Shown: positions 33,708 to 42,870, numbered from the stretch's first letter. The stretch is 64,000 nt of DNA from Candidatus Thorarchaeota archaeon (GCA_011364985.1 RDOC01000006.1:1-64000), one strand, 5' to 3'. Notes: generated by a model not told the origin, from the letters alone. Made by a program: numbers and translations.

Positions 33708-35206
33708 CTCGTCCGACGAATGACTACAACCACCATAATGACAAACAAGCTCGCACTACCGACAACCAGCAATATCGTAGGATATAAGGCACTTCCAGAA
33801 AGAACTTGCCGGAGTGCAGCTGCAAATGAGTCCCATGAGTCAGCTATAACTTCGAGATGATCCCCAATTATTGTCACATTATCCAAGTAGGGAGCTATCG
33901 CAGTTTCCAGATCGCATTGTATGTTGTATTCTTCTGAAAGACCAATGATTGTGTCCCAAACAAGGGAGCCTCCCAACTCGCTGGGGTTAGTACATATTAG
34001 AGTTGTATTATTACTGAGTGCTGCCAAGTGGGGAAGCGCTTCCGTACCAATAGAGATTGCATTTGTCAAATCAAAGCTAGGAAATAAACCAGGCAATTCC
34101 TGAAGTGCCGTTCGAAAGGAGAGATACTGCAGTGTGCAGGTGAACTCGGTCATATACCCGAGGTGCCAAATCGCTGCTACTCGGCTTTGATGATTGTCAA
34201 ATTCATCTAACAAAAGCGAAAGGCCTTGAAGATTAAGATCAAGGCTCAAAGCACGGAATGCATCCGCACCGAATATCAGGAAGAATAGGTCTTCCTGCGA
34301 TGGTGCGTATGAAGTTCTATTCCCTTCAAGACGGTCGCAAATGAAATCAATCAGTCTAGATTGTATATCTGAAACCGGATTGGATTCAGGTCGAACTAGG
34401 ACTGTCAAATAACCCAAGGCACTCCATGCAATGCTTAGATTTGTATAGCTGACCTCATAGTACCAGCGACCATCAGATGGATAGCCGAAGTATTCTCCGA
34501 AAGAGCCAACTCCAGGATCTACAATCCAAGCAGTTTGTGATGTGTCGTTATAGCCAACAACCACTACAGAATGCCCAGCACCTGACAGGTCGAAGGTGAC
34601 GCCCAGTTCGCGAACGATGTCATAGTCCTTTGGTGGAAGGTAGTAAAGATCAGTTGCAATTACTAGAGGATACCCTTCGTCAATAGAGTTCCGCATCAGG
34701 TTCAACGCTTCGTTTGGACCGTCGAAGGCCGTATAATCCAGACCCCATATTCCCATTGCCTGAGCGTAGAGTTCTGCAAAATCAGAGTGTCTGTCAATGT
34801 ACAGTGAGTAATTCAGCCCATAGATTTCACTAATGAAATCGAGGGGGACCATCTGCCTATACCCTGCTCCTGGGAGAATGGTCATGACATCTTCATACCT
34901 TACATATGCAGCAGAGAACCCGATTCCTGAAATGGCAAACAACTCATGTAGGTTCATATCTACTCCAGCAGAACGAAGCGCCATTGTTGATGAAGCCCAA
35001 TGACAGAATCCACTGATCTCTTGCCATTGATATTTTATCTCAGATACATGTCCATATCCTTCAGTTGCAGTAGAACGTGGACTCTCAATCGCTACATTCT
35101 GAGGAGAGTAACTTGGTTGAGGGATTTGACTCAGAAGAAACAATAGTGCTGTAGCGACCATCATCATCTTGTGATTCTCAGTGATTCTCAGCACGGTTAC
35201 CTCCAT
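33704..35206 (-). CDS. Exported C39-like cysteine peptidase-fold protein
   Basis: 500 residues. A signal helix (MMMVATALLFLLSQIP) precedes a papain-like C39 domain at about 50-240. Candidate catalytic residues are Cys in GFCHWASS, His in GAGHSVVVVGYND and Asp in WIVDPGVG, all present. A helical domain of about 220 residues follows, then one C-terminal helix (TILLVVGSASLFVIMVVVVI) and an RRTR tail. Unlike bacteriocin exporters, the domain is not fused to the ABC protein and should face outside. Start is ATG 35206 or GTG 35194, which follows GGAGGT. It overlaps the ABC gene upstream by 10 bases. Confidence 0.75.
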   Translation of the reverse strand: MEVTVLRITENHKMMMVATALLFLLSQIPQPSYSPQNVAIESPRSTATEGYGHVSEIKYQWQEISGFCHWASSTMALRSAGVDMNLHELFAISGIGFSAAYVRYEDVMTILPGAGYRQMVPLDFISEIYGLNYSLYIDRHSDFAELYAQAMGIWGLDYTAFDGPNEALNLMRNSIDEGYPLVIATDLYYLPPKDYDIVRELGVTFDLSGAGHSVVVVGYNDTSQTAWIVDPGVGSFGEYFGYPSDGRWYYEVSYTNLSIAWSALGYLTVLVRPESNPVSDIQSRLIDFICDRLEGNRTSYAPSQEDLFFLIFGADAFRALSLDLNLQGLSLLLDEFDNHQSRVAAIWHLGYMTEFTCTLQYLSFRTALQELPGLFPSFDLTNAISIGTEALPHLAALSNNTTLICTNPSELGGSLVWDTIIGLSEEYNIQCDLETAIAPYLDNVTIIGDHLEVIADSWDSFAAALRQVLSGSALYPTILLVVGSASLFVIMVVVVIRRTR

Positions 35207-35973
35207 GACAGCAGAGAAGTTCGATCAATCTTACCTCCAATGATCTGCAGATAGGCATCCTCCAAATCATCAACTCCAGTTGAGGTGACAATTTCAGCAG
35301 GTGAGCCCACTACCACTAGAGCCCCATCGTTGATTATCCCGACAATGTCACAGACGTCCTCTGCGAAGGAGGTCTGGTGTGTACAGATGAAGAAGGTAGT
35401 TTCCATCTCTTCGGCCAGTGCGTGAATCAGGTCTTTGACAAGTGCACCGGCACTGGGATCAAGCCTTGAGGTGGGTTCGTCCAAAAAGACCACGCGTGGC
35501 TCATGAAGCAAAGCGGAAGCCACAAGGACCTTTTGCTTCATTCCACTGGAGTAGGTCTCCAATAGGTCATCTTGTCGTCCCTCCAATCCGAGCAGTGAGA
35601 GAAGCCTATCAATTCTCTTGTGAAGGACTTCACCCTTGAGGCTGTTCAACGTACCAATGAATTCGAGAAACTCTGTCGCTGATAGCTTGGAATAAAGACC
35701 AGGAGACTCCGGAAGAAGTCCCGTTGACTTTCGCACATCACTAGCTTGAGACAAGATATCCATGCCCAGAACTTCAGCAGTACCTGAGGTAGGCTTCATC
35801 AGTCCTGAGAGCATGCGAACTGTCGTTGTCTTGCCTGCTCCATTGGGGCCCAAGAAGCCAAATCGGCTGCCTGAGGCCACTTCCAAGTCCACGTTTCTCA
35901 CGGCATGAACTGGACCAAAGGTCTTGCTTAGCAAATGGGTCTTAATGGAGATACCATTGTTTCGAGATGTCAC
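35197..35973 (-). CDS. ABC transporter ATPase, copy 2
   Basis: 258 residues, ABC-2 type ATP-binding subunit. Walker A is GPNGAGKTTTVRM near residue 44, the signature TYSSGMKQKVLVAS near 140, and Walker B VVFLDEPTSRLDP near 160. It shows very close similarity to the ATPase at 37672-38448, so the pair arose by duplication. It is placed directly after the permease gene (5 bases). Together the two ATPases and the 563-residue permease could form one exporter with a heterodimeric motor. The transported substrate is unknown. Confidence 0.9.
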   Translation of the reverse strand: MTSRNNGISIKTHLLSKTFGPVHAVRNVDLEVASGSRFGFLGPNGAGKTTTVRMLSGLMKPTSGTAEVLGMDILSQASDVRKSTGLLPESPGLYSKLSATEFLEFIGTLNSLKGEVLHKRIDRLLSLLGLEGRQDDLLETYSSGMKQKVLVASALLHEPRVVFLDEPTSRLDPSAGALVKDLIHALAEEMETTFFICTHQTSFAEDVCDIVGIINDGALVVVGSPAEIVTSTGVDDLEDAYLQIIGGKIDRTSLLSWR

Positions 35974-35978
35974 TTTAG

Positions 35979-37667
35979 CTACACCTCCACCTTACCGAGG
36001 CTTCGAATGCCAAGAGTCATCATTGCTAAGCCAACAAACAGCAATGTGCTGGGGCCTACAATGGTTATCATGAACCACAAACCATCGACATGGAGCACAC
36101 TCTCGATTACCGCAAGGACATCAATACCAAGACCAAGGGTCAAGAAAAGGTCAAGGAATAGTGGCCCTAGCAGAGTGAACTCCGTCAACAGCATCGATGT
36201 CATTAGAACAGTCTGATGCGCAGGCGACTTGGTATCCTCATAGTCTGGGTTCTGAGCGGTTGCACCCATGGCGATCATGACGGCACCACAGACAACTATG
36301 TAAGCAGAGATGAAGATCTGTGCCGCGAGTAATGGTGGCAGAGCGAACATTATGATCATCGCGATCGTAGGAGCACCACTAAGTGGAACCGCCATTAGGA
36401 ATCCAGTGGCCAACCGAGCTCTCATGAATCGAGAAGCTCCTTTTGGAGCAGACCGAATTATCCAAAGCTGGTCTTTGCTCTCCAAGAAGCCAGTACCAGC
36501 AAATGGAAAGACACCAACTATTCCTATCATTATGCTAATCATTGGTAGGATCTCATCGACTACGAATATTTCGCCTTCTATGATGCTCATTTGACGGATG
36601 ATGATTGGCAGAATAATCGCCAATACAACTCCGTAGAAGATCTTTGATAGGTTCTGGGCCTTTCTTCCGAAGTCCTTCAGACTCACAATAGTGAGAGCTC
36701 CAAATGGACCCTTAGCCACCCTGCGAATGCCTCTGAGAATGATATTGTCACGACCGACAGTGGTGACAGATTCGGTCCGCGCTCCCGCACCTATTGTGAA
36801 TATTCTGTCAGCGGCAGCAATAGCAATGGGAACCCATAGAAAACCAAATGTGACTGTCAATATGGCGCTCTGAATAATATCAAATTTGAGTATAGATGCG
36901 AAACCTATAATCTGCCCTCCAGTTAGTCCAATCCCGTTGAAGGTTATGGCAATCCAACTAACCAGATCAGCTGGCCAAGTAAAGGGCATGATAAGAAAAG
37001 CATCCATGCCAAGTAGCTCTGACAACTGCGGCATGAAAAACATCAGTCCATACATTGGAATGATCACTACCAAAGCAATCACAAAGGAAAGGGCCTTTGC
37101 AATGTCATTGCCTCGTGAAGAGTCTCCAAGTCTGGCCTGAATAATAGAAGTTAGGAAATTTGCAAGCCATAGAGTAGAAATAACCATGAAGGCCAAGCTT
37201 GCATAAACAAGCATCTGACCCAATAATGGAACTTCGAATGCCGCCATAAAGGGAGATATCAAAACAGGAGCAACCAGAATCACGATAAGGCCATACAAGG
37301 GCATTTTACCCAGAAAGGTACCAGCCAAGATGTCCTTTGTTTTTACATCGTTGGAGAGATATATCTCCCACTGGCCAATCTTGATCTCCTGTAGACTATA
37401 AGACAGGGGGTATAGCAAAAGGAGTGCCCATAGAAAGAGAATGACCGTTCTCATTAAACCTGGGAACATAACCATTAGTAGGGTTCGCATCACATCCATT
37501 GGCATTATAATCTCAAGAATGCCAACAATTATCATTGGGGCCAGATATGAAGCCCACACTGTTGCAAGCGTGTAGAGCAACACAGTTCCAATAGCCCGAT
37601 GCTTTCTGAAACCTGAAGTCATAACATAGAACTCTGCTTTAGCTATATGATACCAAGAACCTGTCAT
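35979..37667 (-). CDS. Large ABC-2 type permease
   Basis: About 562 residues with roughly 12 hydrophobic helices arranged as two halves of about six. This is twice the usual ABC-2 permease, so one chain may make the whole channel. A soluble loop around residues 320-360 contains TTVGRDNIILRGIRRVAKGPFG. ATG 37667 follows a GGAGGTGA site and lies 4 bases after the upstream ATPase stop. It is flanked on both sides by ATPase genes. Substrate unknown; drug, lipid or peptide export are all possible. Confidence 0.82.
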   Translation of the reverse strand: MTGSWYHIAKAEFYVMTSGFRKHRAIGTVLLYTLATVWASYLAPMIIVGILEIIMPMDVMRTLLMVMFPGLMRTVILFLWALLLLYPLSYSLQEIKIGQWEIYLSNDVKTKDILAGTFLGKMPLYGLIVILVAPVLISPFMAAFEVPLLGQMLVYASLAFMVISTLWLANFLTSIIQARLGDSSRGNDIAKALSFVIALVVIIPMYGLMFFMPQLSELLGMDAFLIMPFTWPADLVSWIAITFNGIGLTGGQIIGFASILKFDIIQSAILTVTFGFLWVPIAIAAADRIFTIGAGARTESVTTVGRDNIILRGIRRVAKGPFGALTIVSLKDFGRKAQNLSKIFYGVVLAIILPIIIRQMSIIEGEIFVVDEILPMISIMIGIVGVFPFAGTGFLESKDQLWIIRSAPKGASRFMRARLATGFLMAVPLSGAPTIAMIIMFALPPLLAAQIFISAYIVVCGAVMIAMGATAQNPDYEDTKSPAHQTVLMTSMLLTEFTLLGPLFLDLFLTLGLGIDVLAVIESVLHVDGLWFMITIVGPSTLLFVGLAMMTLGIRSLGKVEV

Positions 37668-37671
37668 CACT

Positions 37672-38448
37672 TCACCTCCAAGCAAGGAGTGCCTCGCGGT
37701 CGACCTTTCCACCAACGATTCTCAAGTAGGCGTCTTCTAGGTCTCCGGCACCAGCTGAGTCAACAATTTCTTGAGGTGAACCACGAGCGACTACCCCACC
37801 CTGATTCAGAATGCCTATGACATCACACACATCTTCAGCAAATCCTGTCATGTGTGTACAAATGAAGAAGGTCGTGTCTGTTTCCTCGGAGAGGACGAGA
37901 ATCAAGTCCTTCACGACGGCACTGGCACTCGGATCAAGCCTTGATGTAGGTTCATCAAGGAACACGAGCTTGGGATTGTGTAGAAGAGTTGAGGCAACTA
38001 GAACCTTCTGTTTCATTCCAGAGGAGTAGGACTCTAATAGGTCATCCTGTCGTCCTTCGAGCCCAAGCACACCAAGTAAACTGTCTATACGTCTATGAAG
38101 TTTTTCATCACTCTGACCATTGAGAGCTCCTATGAACTCCAGGAATTCAACAGCAGAGAGCTTTGAGTAAAGGCCGGGTGTTTCAGGAAGTAAGCCTGTG
38201 ATCGCCTTGATCGAGTCACGGTCTCTGCTGACATCAATGCCACAGACTTCAGCATAACCACTTGTCTGCCGCAATAGACCTGATAGTATTCGAACTGTAG
38301 TCGTCTTGCCTGCACCGTTGGGGCCTAGAAATCCGAAACGATTTCCTGACAACACTTCCAAGTCTAGATTTCTGATGGCCTGAACTGGACCAAAGGCCTT
38401 GTTCAGCCGTTCTGTACGAATTGATACGCCATTTCTAGCCAAAGTCAT
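37672..38448 (-). CDS. ABC transporter ATPase, copy 1 (first gene of operon)
   Basis: 258 residues. Walker A GPNGAGKTTTVRIL, signature SYSSGMKQKVLVAS, Walker B LVFLDEPTSRLDP and the H-loop in FFICTHMTGF are all intact. It is the first gene of the operon running ATPase-permease-ATPase-C39 protein-wHTH. Its promoter, 75-110 bases upstream, has a TATA box (about 38526-38537) flanked by two 14-bp palindromes. Confidence 0.9.
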   Translation of the reverse strand: MTLARNGVSIRTERLNKAFGPVQAIRNLDLEVLSGNRFGFLGPNGAGKTTTVRILSGLLRQTSGYAEVCGIDVSRDRDSIKAITGLLPETPGLYSKLSAVEFLEFIGALNGQSDEKLHRRIDSLLGVLGLEGRQDDLLESYSSGMKQKVLVASTLLHNPKLVFLDEPTSRLDPSASAVVKDLILVLSEETDTTFFICTHMTGFAEDVCDVIGILNQGGVVARGSPQEIVDSAGAGDLEDAYLRIVGGKVDREALLAWR

Positions 38449-38504
38449 TCACCAATTGTCTTCTGGACGCCCTAAGTTAATGCAAGGACATGTGTATAAT
38501 TTCT

Positions 38505-38560
38505 GGTAAACATTTACCGATAAAATCTTATATAATTTGCGTATGAAGTAAACATTAACC
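38505..38560 (-). promoter_or_regulatory. Twin palindromes flanking the TATA box of the ABC/C39 operon
   Basis: GGTAAACATTTACC at 38505-38518 is a near-perfect palindrome. AGTAAACATTAACC at 38547-38560 is a second copy, 42 bases away. Between them lies a TATA-like AAATTATATAAGA on the minus strand. One site on each side of the core promoter suits repression by a dimeric wHTH protein. A related GGTAAAAGTTAACC occurs at 42857. Binding is inference. Confidence 0.6.
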
Positions 38561-38833
38561 ACATTCTCTCGTCAGCCCTCTGATGACAATGAATTCAAGT
38601 TTCATGATTGTGTCTGTATAGCCTAAGTGAACAGGCTAGTCGACTAGTATCGTTCGTACATGAACCACACCAAGGCTATGAAAGATCATAAAGAGTCATC
38701 CCTGATGCTGGAGCATAACTAGTCTCCCTCTCTGGACCATCCACTCAATAGGAGAATATCAAGGTGGGATGCTCTACATCTGCTTATCTATCGCAACAAG
38801 GAATAGGAGCAAGGAGTTCGGCGAATAACTAGT
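38561..38833. other. Intergenic stretch without recognised gene
   Basis: Between the ABC operon promoter and the LURP-one-like gene. No frame here looks like a protein, and no RNA gene or repeat was recognised. Confidence 0.5.
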
Positions 38834-39424
38834 CTATAGTAGGCTCAGCAATATCACCATAGCGAAAAGGACAATGATCAATCCGATGCAACAGAGCAAT
38901 CTGCATCCGCAGCTGGTGCCCTTGAAGAAGATACGATCAACCACGATGGCAGATGTCACTGCGTGGGCCCAATCCATATAGTCGCCGACTTCAACAAGAA
39001 ATCGGTCGCGAATGGCGAGAATCTTCTTGTTGAGTCTGAAAGCGAAGAGTCCGCTACTGCTAAATGCCTCAAATCCCCAAGCCAGCAAACCACCCTGAGC
39101 CTTGATCTCTTCATCTCTGTAGAATAGCTTGAAGTTCTTCCTCACGGCTATCCATGGCCTAGTTAGCTTGACAGTCTTGTTACCATCTCTGTCCAGAATC
39201 CAGAAGGTCTTATCGAAAAATCCACCCTTGGCTGTCAGAATTCTGTTCCCCTGCATATCCTCCAAGTTGACGGTGGACCTAAGGAAACTGAGCCAAGTCT
39301 GACGTGCGACGCCAACCTGTTGCCCGTTTGCTTCATCAAAAATCTCATAAACTGGTCTCATAGCCATTATTTTCTGTTGTACGATATAATTGTGATATCC
39401 TGATTTCTCTGGAGTAACGTCCAA
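38834..39424 (-). CDS. LURP-one/scramblase-like protein with C-terminal membrane helix
   Basis: 196 residues. The region VYEIFDEANGQQVGVARQTWLSF...NRILTAKGGFFDKTFWILDRDG has the strand pattern of the LURP-one-related/tubby-like beta-barrel family, near phospholipid scramblases. A Cys cluster (GTSCGCRLLCC) leads into a hydrophobic tail (IGLIIVLFAMVILLSLL) that would anchor it in the membrane, with the barrel in the cytoplasm. Start is uncertain (ATG 39424 or the later MAMRPVYE). Function not known; lipid binding is a guess from the fold. Confidence 0.65.
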   Translation of the reverse strand: MDVTPEKSGYHNYIVQQKIMAMRPVYEIFDEANGQQVGVARQTWLSFLRSTVNLEDMQGNRILTAKGGFFDKTFWILDRDGNKTVKLTRPWIAVRKNFKLFYRDEEIKAQGGLLAWGFEAFSSSGLFAFRLNKKILAIRDRFLVEVGDYMDWAHAVTSAIVVDRIFFKGTSCGCRLLCCIGLIIVLFAMVILLSLL

Positions 39425-39494
39425 TTACTTACCCTCCACATAGTGGAATTGCAATCCTCCTAATAAGAGTTGGGCAGTTGTCGGAGTGAATGTG

Positions 39495-40133
39495 CTATTC
39501 CAGACCAGGTCCTTCTTCATCAACACCAAACCATCTGCCACATGCAGGACAGAGAGTGCCGTGGTGGGCATCCGTAGTAGAAAGATTTGCGAAGGTATGC
39601 CTGCCGCAATGAGGACAAGTCATATGTCGGTCATGGATAGATGCAAGTTCCTCGGTCCCCTTGCGTTCTTCTTCGAACTCGGCAGCAATATGCTTGCCAA
39701 GATATCCACTCACTAGTGACAGAATGATGAATGCGATTCCATAGAGTGCGATATCTGAAAGGAATGTCAGCGATATTGAAACTAGGACAATTAGAAGGAT
39801 CGGATCAACGACATAGGTCATGATCGCAAATGCTGCACCTTGGCCCGCAAAGCTTGTGCATGTTTGTCTAGGTTGTATATCCCATAATACAGCTGCGAGT
39901 ACGCTGTTCAAGGCTCCCAATATGGTGATGACGAGAATCGATAGCCCAAACATGATTACAATGAAACCTTCAAAGTCAACTGGGGATGAGATGAGCATTA
40001 CAATATCAAGTAGCCCAATGAATCCGACTGAAACAAGGGCGAATGGAAGTCCCTGAATGAAATATCGAGCAATCTCACTCTGGCGCTTGAATCCTTCCTG
40101 AGCATGATAGTAGTGCTTCCATTCCTCTTCCAA
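39495..40133 (-). CDS. Four- to five-helix membrane protein with zinc ribbon
   Basis: 212 residues. It starts with a charged EEEWKHYYHAQEGFKRQSE segment. Hydrophobic helices fall near 30-50, 60-85, 110-130 and 130-150. The soluble tail holds MTCPHCGRHTF and GTLCPACGRWFG, a zinc ribbon. Family not recognised. It is followed by the LURP-one-like gene after about 70 bases on the same strand. Confidence 0.65.
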   Translation of the reverse strand: MEEEWKHYYHAQEGFKRQSEIARYFIQGLPFALVSVGFIGLLDIVMLISSPVDFEGFIVIMFGLSILVITILGALNSVLAAVLWDIQPRQTCTSFAGQGAAFAIMTYVVDPILLIVLVSISLTFLSDIALYGIAFIILSLVSGYLGKHIAAEFEEERKGTEELASIHDRHMTCPHCGRHTFANLSTTDAHHGTLCPACGRWFGVDEEGPGLE

Positions 40134-40221
40134 AGTTGAATCCTCCTATCATGAGATCCTCCAGTTATCCGTCTAAAAAGGTCTTCGAGTTCCTTGACAG
40201 GACCCTAGCAAAAAATACGTC

Positions 40222-40335
40222 ATGATGGTCGTCATTCTGGAGAACTATCAGAGAGAGGATGGCAGTGTTAAAATTCCAATGGCTCTACGCAAGTACCTGC
40301 CTTCCGGGATGAAGGAGATTGTGCCCAGAATCTAG
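40222..40335 (+). pseudogene. Orphan C-terminal fragment of seryl-tRNA synthetase
   Basis: The frame from ATG 40222 to TAG 40333 encodes about 37 residues including VVILENYQREDGSVKIP and ALRKYLPSG. This is the C-terminal tail of SerRS (usual form ILENYQxxDGSVxIPxxLxPY). No catalytic domain is upstream: 40134-40221 is too short and has a stop in frame. It is therefore a stranded gene end, probably left by a rearrangement. It ends 2 bases from the convergent sufB stop. Confidence 0.7.
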
Positions 40336-40337
40336 AA

Positions 40338-41564
40338 TCACATACCTCCTTCGAGACTCATCTTTATTGCCTCATCAATGGAGCTCTGCAAAGCAGGTGG
40401 AAGATCTGGCACCTTGAGTTTGACAAAACCTCTGATGATAAGAGATGCTGCCTCTTCTTCATTAAGACCTCTGCTCATCAGATAGGTCAATTGGTCAGCT
40501 CCAACCTTACCCACCGTGGCTTCATGACTTAACTCAGCACCTTCAGCTTTGGCATGGAGCATTGGAATGGCGCGTATCGAAGCCTCATTGCTGATGAGTA
40601 GGCCATCACACTCAAGTCGTGCTTTTGTTTCACCTGACAACCCCACAAGATCACCTCTCGTAATGACTTCCGAGGCATCTGTCGCGATTGAACGTGAAAC
40701 CACTTTGCCATGGGTCCTAGGTGCCTCAAGGAAAAGCAGGCTTCCTATGTCATATGACGAACTCTGGCTACCATAGACAACTGAATAGTGGTCAGCCTTA
40801 GCGTTCATACCCACTAGGTGAACCTCAGGGTAGGTCTGAATGGATTTGACAGGACTGAGGATAGCATAACTCGATATGTGTGTACCCCCTTCTTCAACCA
40901 CAGTAGCCGACCGAGGTCGGACATCCATCATCTCACTCCAACGATGGACCATGGTGAAAGTCATCCGAGCCTTCTTCTTCACATAGAACTCCGAGATGCC
41001 AAGATGTAATGATTGTTCCACACCAGATGGGGTAGCACAACCTGTAATGATGTGAAGCTCAGAACCCTCTTCAGCAATCACAATGTTGTGAACGTTTTGA
41101 ACGGATTGATTCCTTTTCATTACCAGACAGCTTTGGACAGGCATCTGAATGCAAGCACCTGCCTTGGCCCGGATGAAATAGCCGTTGTAGTCAGTAATCT
41201 CGCTCCGAGCTGTGTACTTGTCTGTATCAACTGAAACAGCATTCCACAGATAGTCCTGTAACCAATCGTACTTTGACAGGGCTTCAGTGATGGGGAGAAT
41301 CTCAAGGCCTTCTTGCTTCAAGAGAACATCAGCAAAGATGCCCTCATTGTCAAATTGAAGGAAGGAACCAGATACTCCATCCTGAGAGGGATTAAAACCA
41401 ACATCCTTGACTAGGTCACGGTCACTCTCTGATATCTCGTCAAGTGACTCAATTTGGCCTGGGGCGGAGGAGTACGAATACTCCTCCAGATCCAAATCAG
41501 CTCCGTACTCAGCCTTCTTTTCCTTTGCCTTGATTGCACGTTTTCGAAGATCATCAGAATTCAT
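40338..41564 (-). CDS. sufB: SufB/SufD family Fe-S cluster assembly scaffold
   Basis: 408 residues. Part of the SUF system that builds Fe-S clusters with the SufC ATPase. It shows the SufBD beta-helix core: 'IVIAEEGSELHIITGCATP', LGISEFYVKKKARMTFTMVHRW, 'DASEVITRGDLVGLSGETKA' and the C-terminal 'SHEATVGKVGADQLTYLMSRGLNEEEAASLIIRGF'. A Cys in GCATP and a His in the SHEATVG motif match functional positions of SufB/D. The single SufBD with SufC is the minimal archaeal SUF layout. It lies 20 bases downstream of sufC. Confidence 0.93.
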   Translation of the reverse strand: MNSDDLRKRAIKAKEKKAEYGADLDLEEYSYSSAPGQIESLDEISESDRDLVKDVGFNPSQDGVSGSFLQFDNEGIFADVLLKQEGLEILPITEALSKYDWLQDYLWNAVSVDTDKYTARSEITDYNGYFIRAKAGACIQMPVQSCLVMKRNQSVQNVHNIVIAEEGSELHIITGCATPSGVEQSLHLGISEFYVKKKARMTFTMVHRWSEMMDVRPRSATVVEEGGTHISSYAILSPVKSIQTYPEVHLVGMNAKADHYSVVYGSQSSSYDIGSLLFLEAPRTHGKVVSRSIATDASEVITRGDLVGLSGETKARLECDGLLISNEASIRAIPMLHAKAEGAELSHEATVGKVGADQLTYLMSRGLNEEEAASLIIRGFVKLKVPDLPPALQSSIDEAIKMSLEGGM

Positions 41565-41584
41565 TCATTCACATCCTCCAAGCG

Positions 41585-42355
41585 TTAGCGCATTACATCG
41601 GCCAGAAATCGATCATACCCTTTCTCTTCAAGAACTGGGATATCCCTCATATCTCCGGTGTAGGCAAGCCGTCCATTCTGCAGGATGTAAATACGGTCAA
41701 CTTCAAGATATTCCAGTACATATCGATGATGACTGATGATTACCAACGTTGTATCACCCTTTTCTCGAATTGCTTTCAATTCCTTGCCAACAATCCTAAG
41801 CGAATCGTAGTCTAGTCCACTATCAGGTTCATCAAGGAGCATAATTCGCGGACGCATTGAGAGGACTTGGAAGAGCTCGCTCCGTTTCGTTTCCCCACCA
41901 GAGAAGCCATCGTTAAGATCGCGTTTGGCAAGATTTCCTATACCCAGTCTATCAAAGTCCTCGTAAAGCTCGCTCTTGCATGAACAGCTCTCCCCCATGA
42001 AGTAATCGGATTCTGCTTTGCACTGGTAATCAGGACATATGCGGCAAATGAAATCAGCGAGTTTTACTCCAGAGATTATTGGAGGTGTCTGGAATGCATA
42101 TGCAATACCCAAACGAGCGCGTTCAGAGATCGACTTATCCAATATGGATTTGCCATCAAGGAGAATGTCGCCATCGACAACATCGTACTCAGGTAGACCC
42201 ATAATGGTCTTAGCCAGTGTTGATTTTCCAGACGCATTGGGACCTAATATGGCACTTACCTTACCGGATTCGAACTCGATTTCAACTCCGCTTAGAATCG
42301 GCAAGCCATTCACTTCAACTCGAAGGTCAGTTGTTTCAAGGATATTAGCACACAT
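41585..42355 (-). CDS. sufC: SufC ATPase with Cys-rich insertion
   Basis: 256 residues. ABC-type ATPase of the SUF machinery. Walker A is GPNASGKSTLAK near residue 36, signature GFSGGETKRSEL near 150, and Walker B IMLLDEPDSGLD near 175. Unlike common SufC, the region after the Q-loop carries five cysteines within about 30 residues (ICPDYQC and ESCSCKSEL, about 105-135), enough to hold a metal or Fe-S cluster. It is transcribed first, followed by sufB. The upstream gap has no clear partner such as SufS. Confidence 0.93.
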   Translation of the reverse strand: MCANILETTDLRVEVNGLPILSGVEIEFESGKVSAILGPNASGKSTLAKTIMGLPEYDVVDGDILLDGKSILDKSISERARLGIAYAFQTPPIISGVKLADFICRICPDYQCKAESDYFMGESCSCKSELYEDFDRLGIGNLAKRDLNDGFSGGETKRSELFQVLSMRPRIMLLDEPDSGLDYDSLRIVGKELKAIREKGDTTLVIISHHRYVLEYLEVDRIYILQNGRLAYTGDMRDIPVLEEKGYDRFLADVMR

Positions 42356-42511
42356 CTTTACACCTGCCAGCAGTCATTCCATGCATTACTCTCGGTAACA
42401 ATTCCTTCTTTGTAAAGGATTTCGTTAGCACACTAAAATGACTGCAGCGGACACAGCACCATAGATATACTATGACCGGAGATTCCCCCTTAAGACGGAT
42501 GTAATCCTCAC

Positions 42512-42664
42512 GTGTACGGTATCTGTTACTGGAAGACTGTGGACTCTGCTAATGCTGACTATGACGTTCTCAGCACAAGTGAAAGATGCTGCAAGAGCTT
42601 CGTTGAAACGGATAGAGATAAAGTGATTCAACTATTCGTGAAGAGGTACTATGGGAGAGGATAA
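42512..42664 (+). CDS. Possible 50-residue protein in the sufC-PH operon gap
   Basis: GTG 42512 to TAA 42664. The product reads VYGICYWKTVDSANADYDVL and later CCKSFVETDRDKVIQLFVK. Composition looks protein-like with reasonable codon use, but I recognise no family and see no ribosome-binding site. It may be a gene remnant. The rest of the 42356-42932 gap has a TATA box and the palindrome noted separately. Confidence 0.3.
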   Translation: MYGICYWKTVDSANADYDVLSTSERCCKSFVETDRDKVIQLFVKRYYGRG

Positions 42665-42856
42665 GTAATCTCCTGTGTATTAACATTGGCCTGATGAAGA
42701 TAGACAGTCCATAGACTCCTAGCAGTCTTGGTTTCACAGACGGAAGCTTGTCGTTTTGAACAGCAATTACTAGTTTGGTGTCAAATATCAGTGACGATGA
42801 AGGCAAATAGTCGCCATGACCAACGCCATTATAAGGAAGATCATAGTATCAATCTT

Positions 42857-42870
42857 GGTAAAAGTTAACC
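42857..42870. promoter_or_regulatory. GGTAAA-type palindrome upstream of PH-domain operon
   Basis: GGTAAAAGTTAACC resembles the two sites at 38505-38560 and lies about 10 bases before a TATA-like ctttata, 63 bases before the start at 42933. Same spacing logic as an operator. Weak evidence, since AT-rich palindromes occur by chance. Confidence 0.4.
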
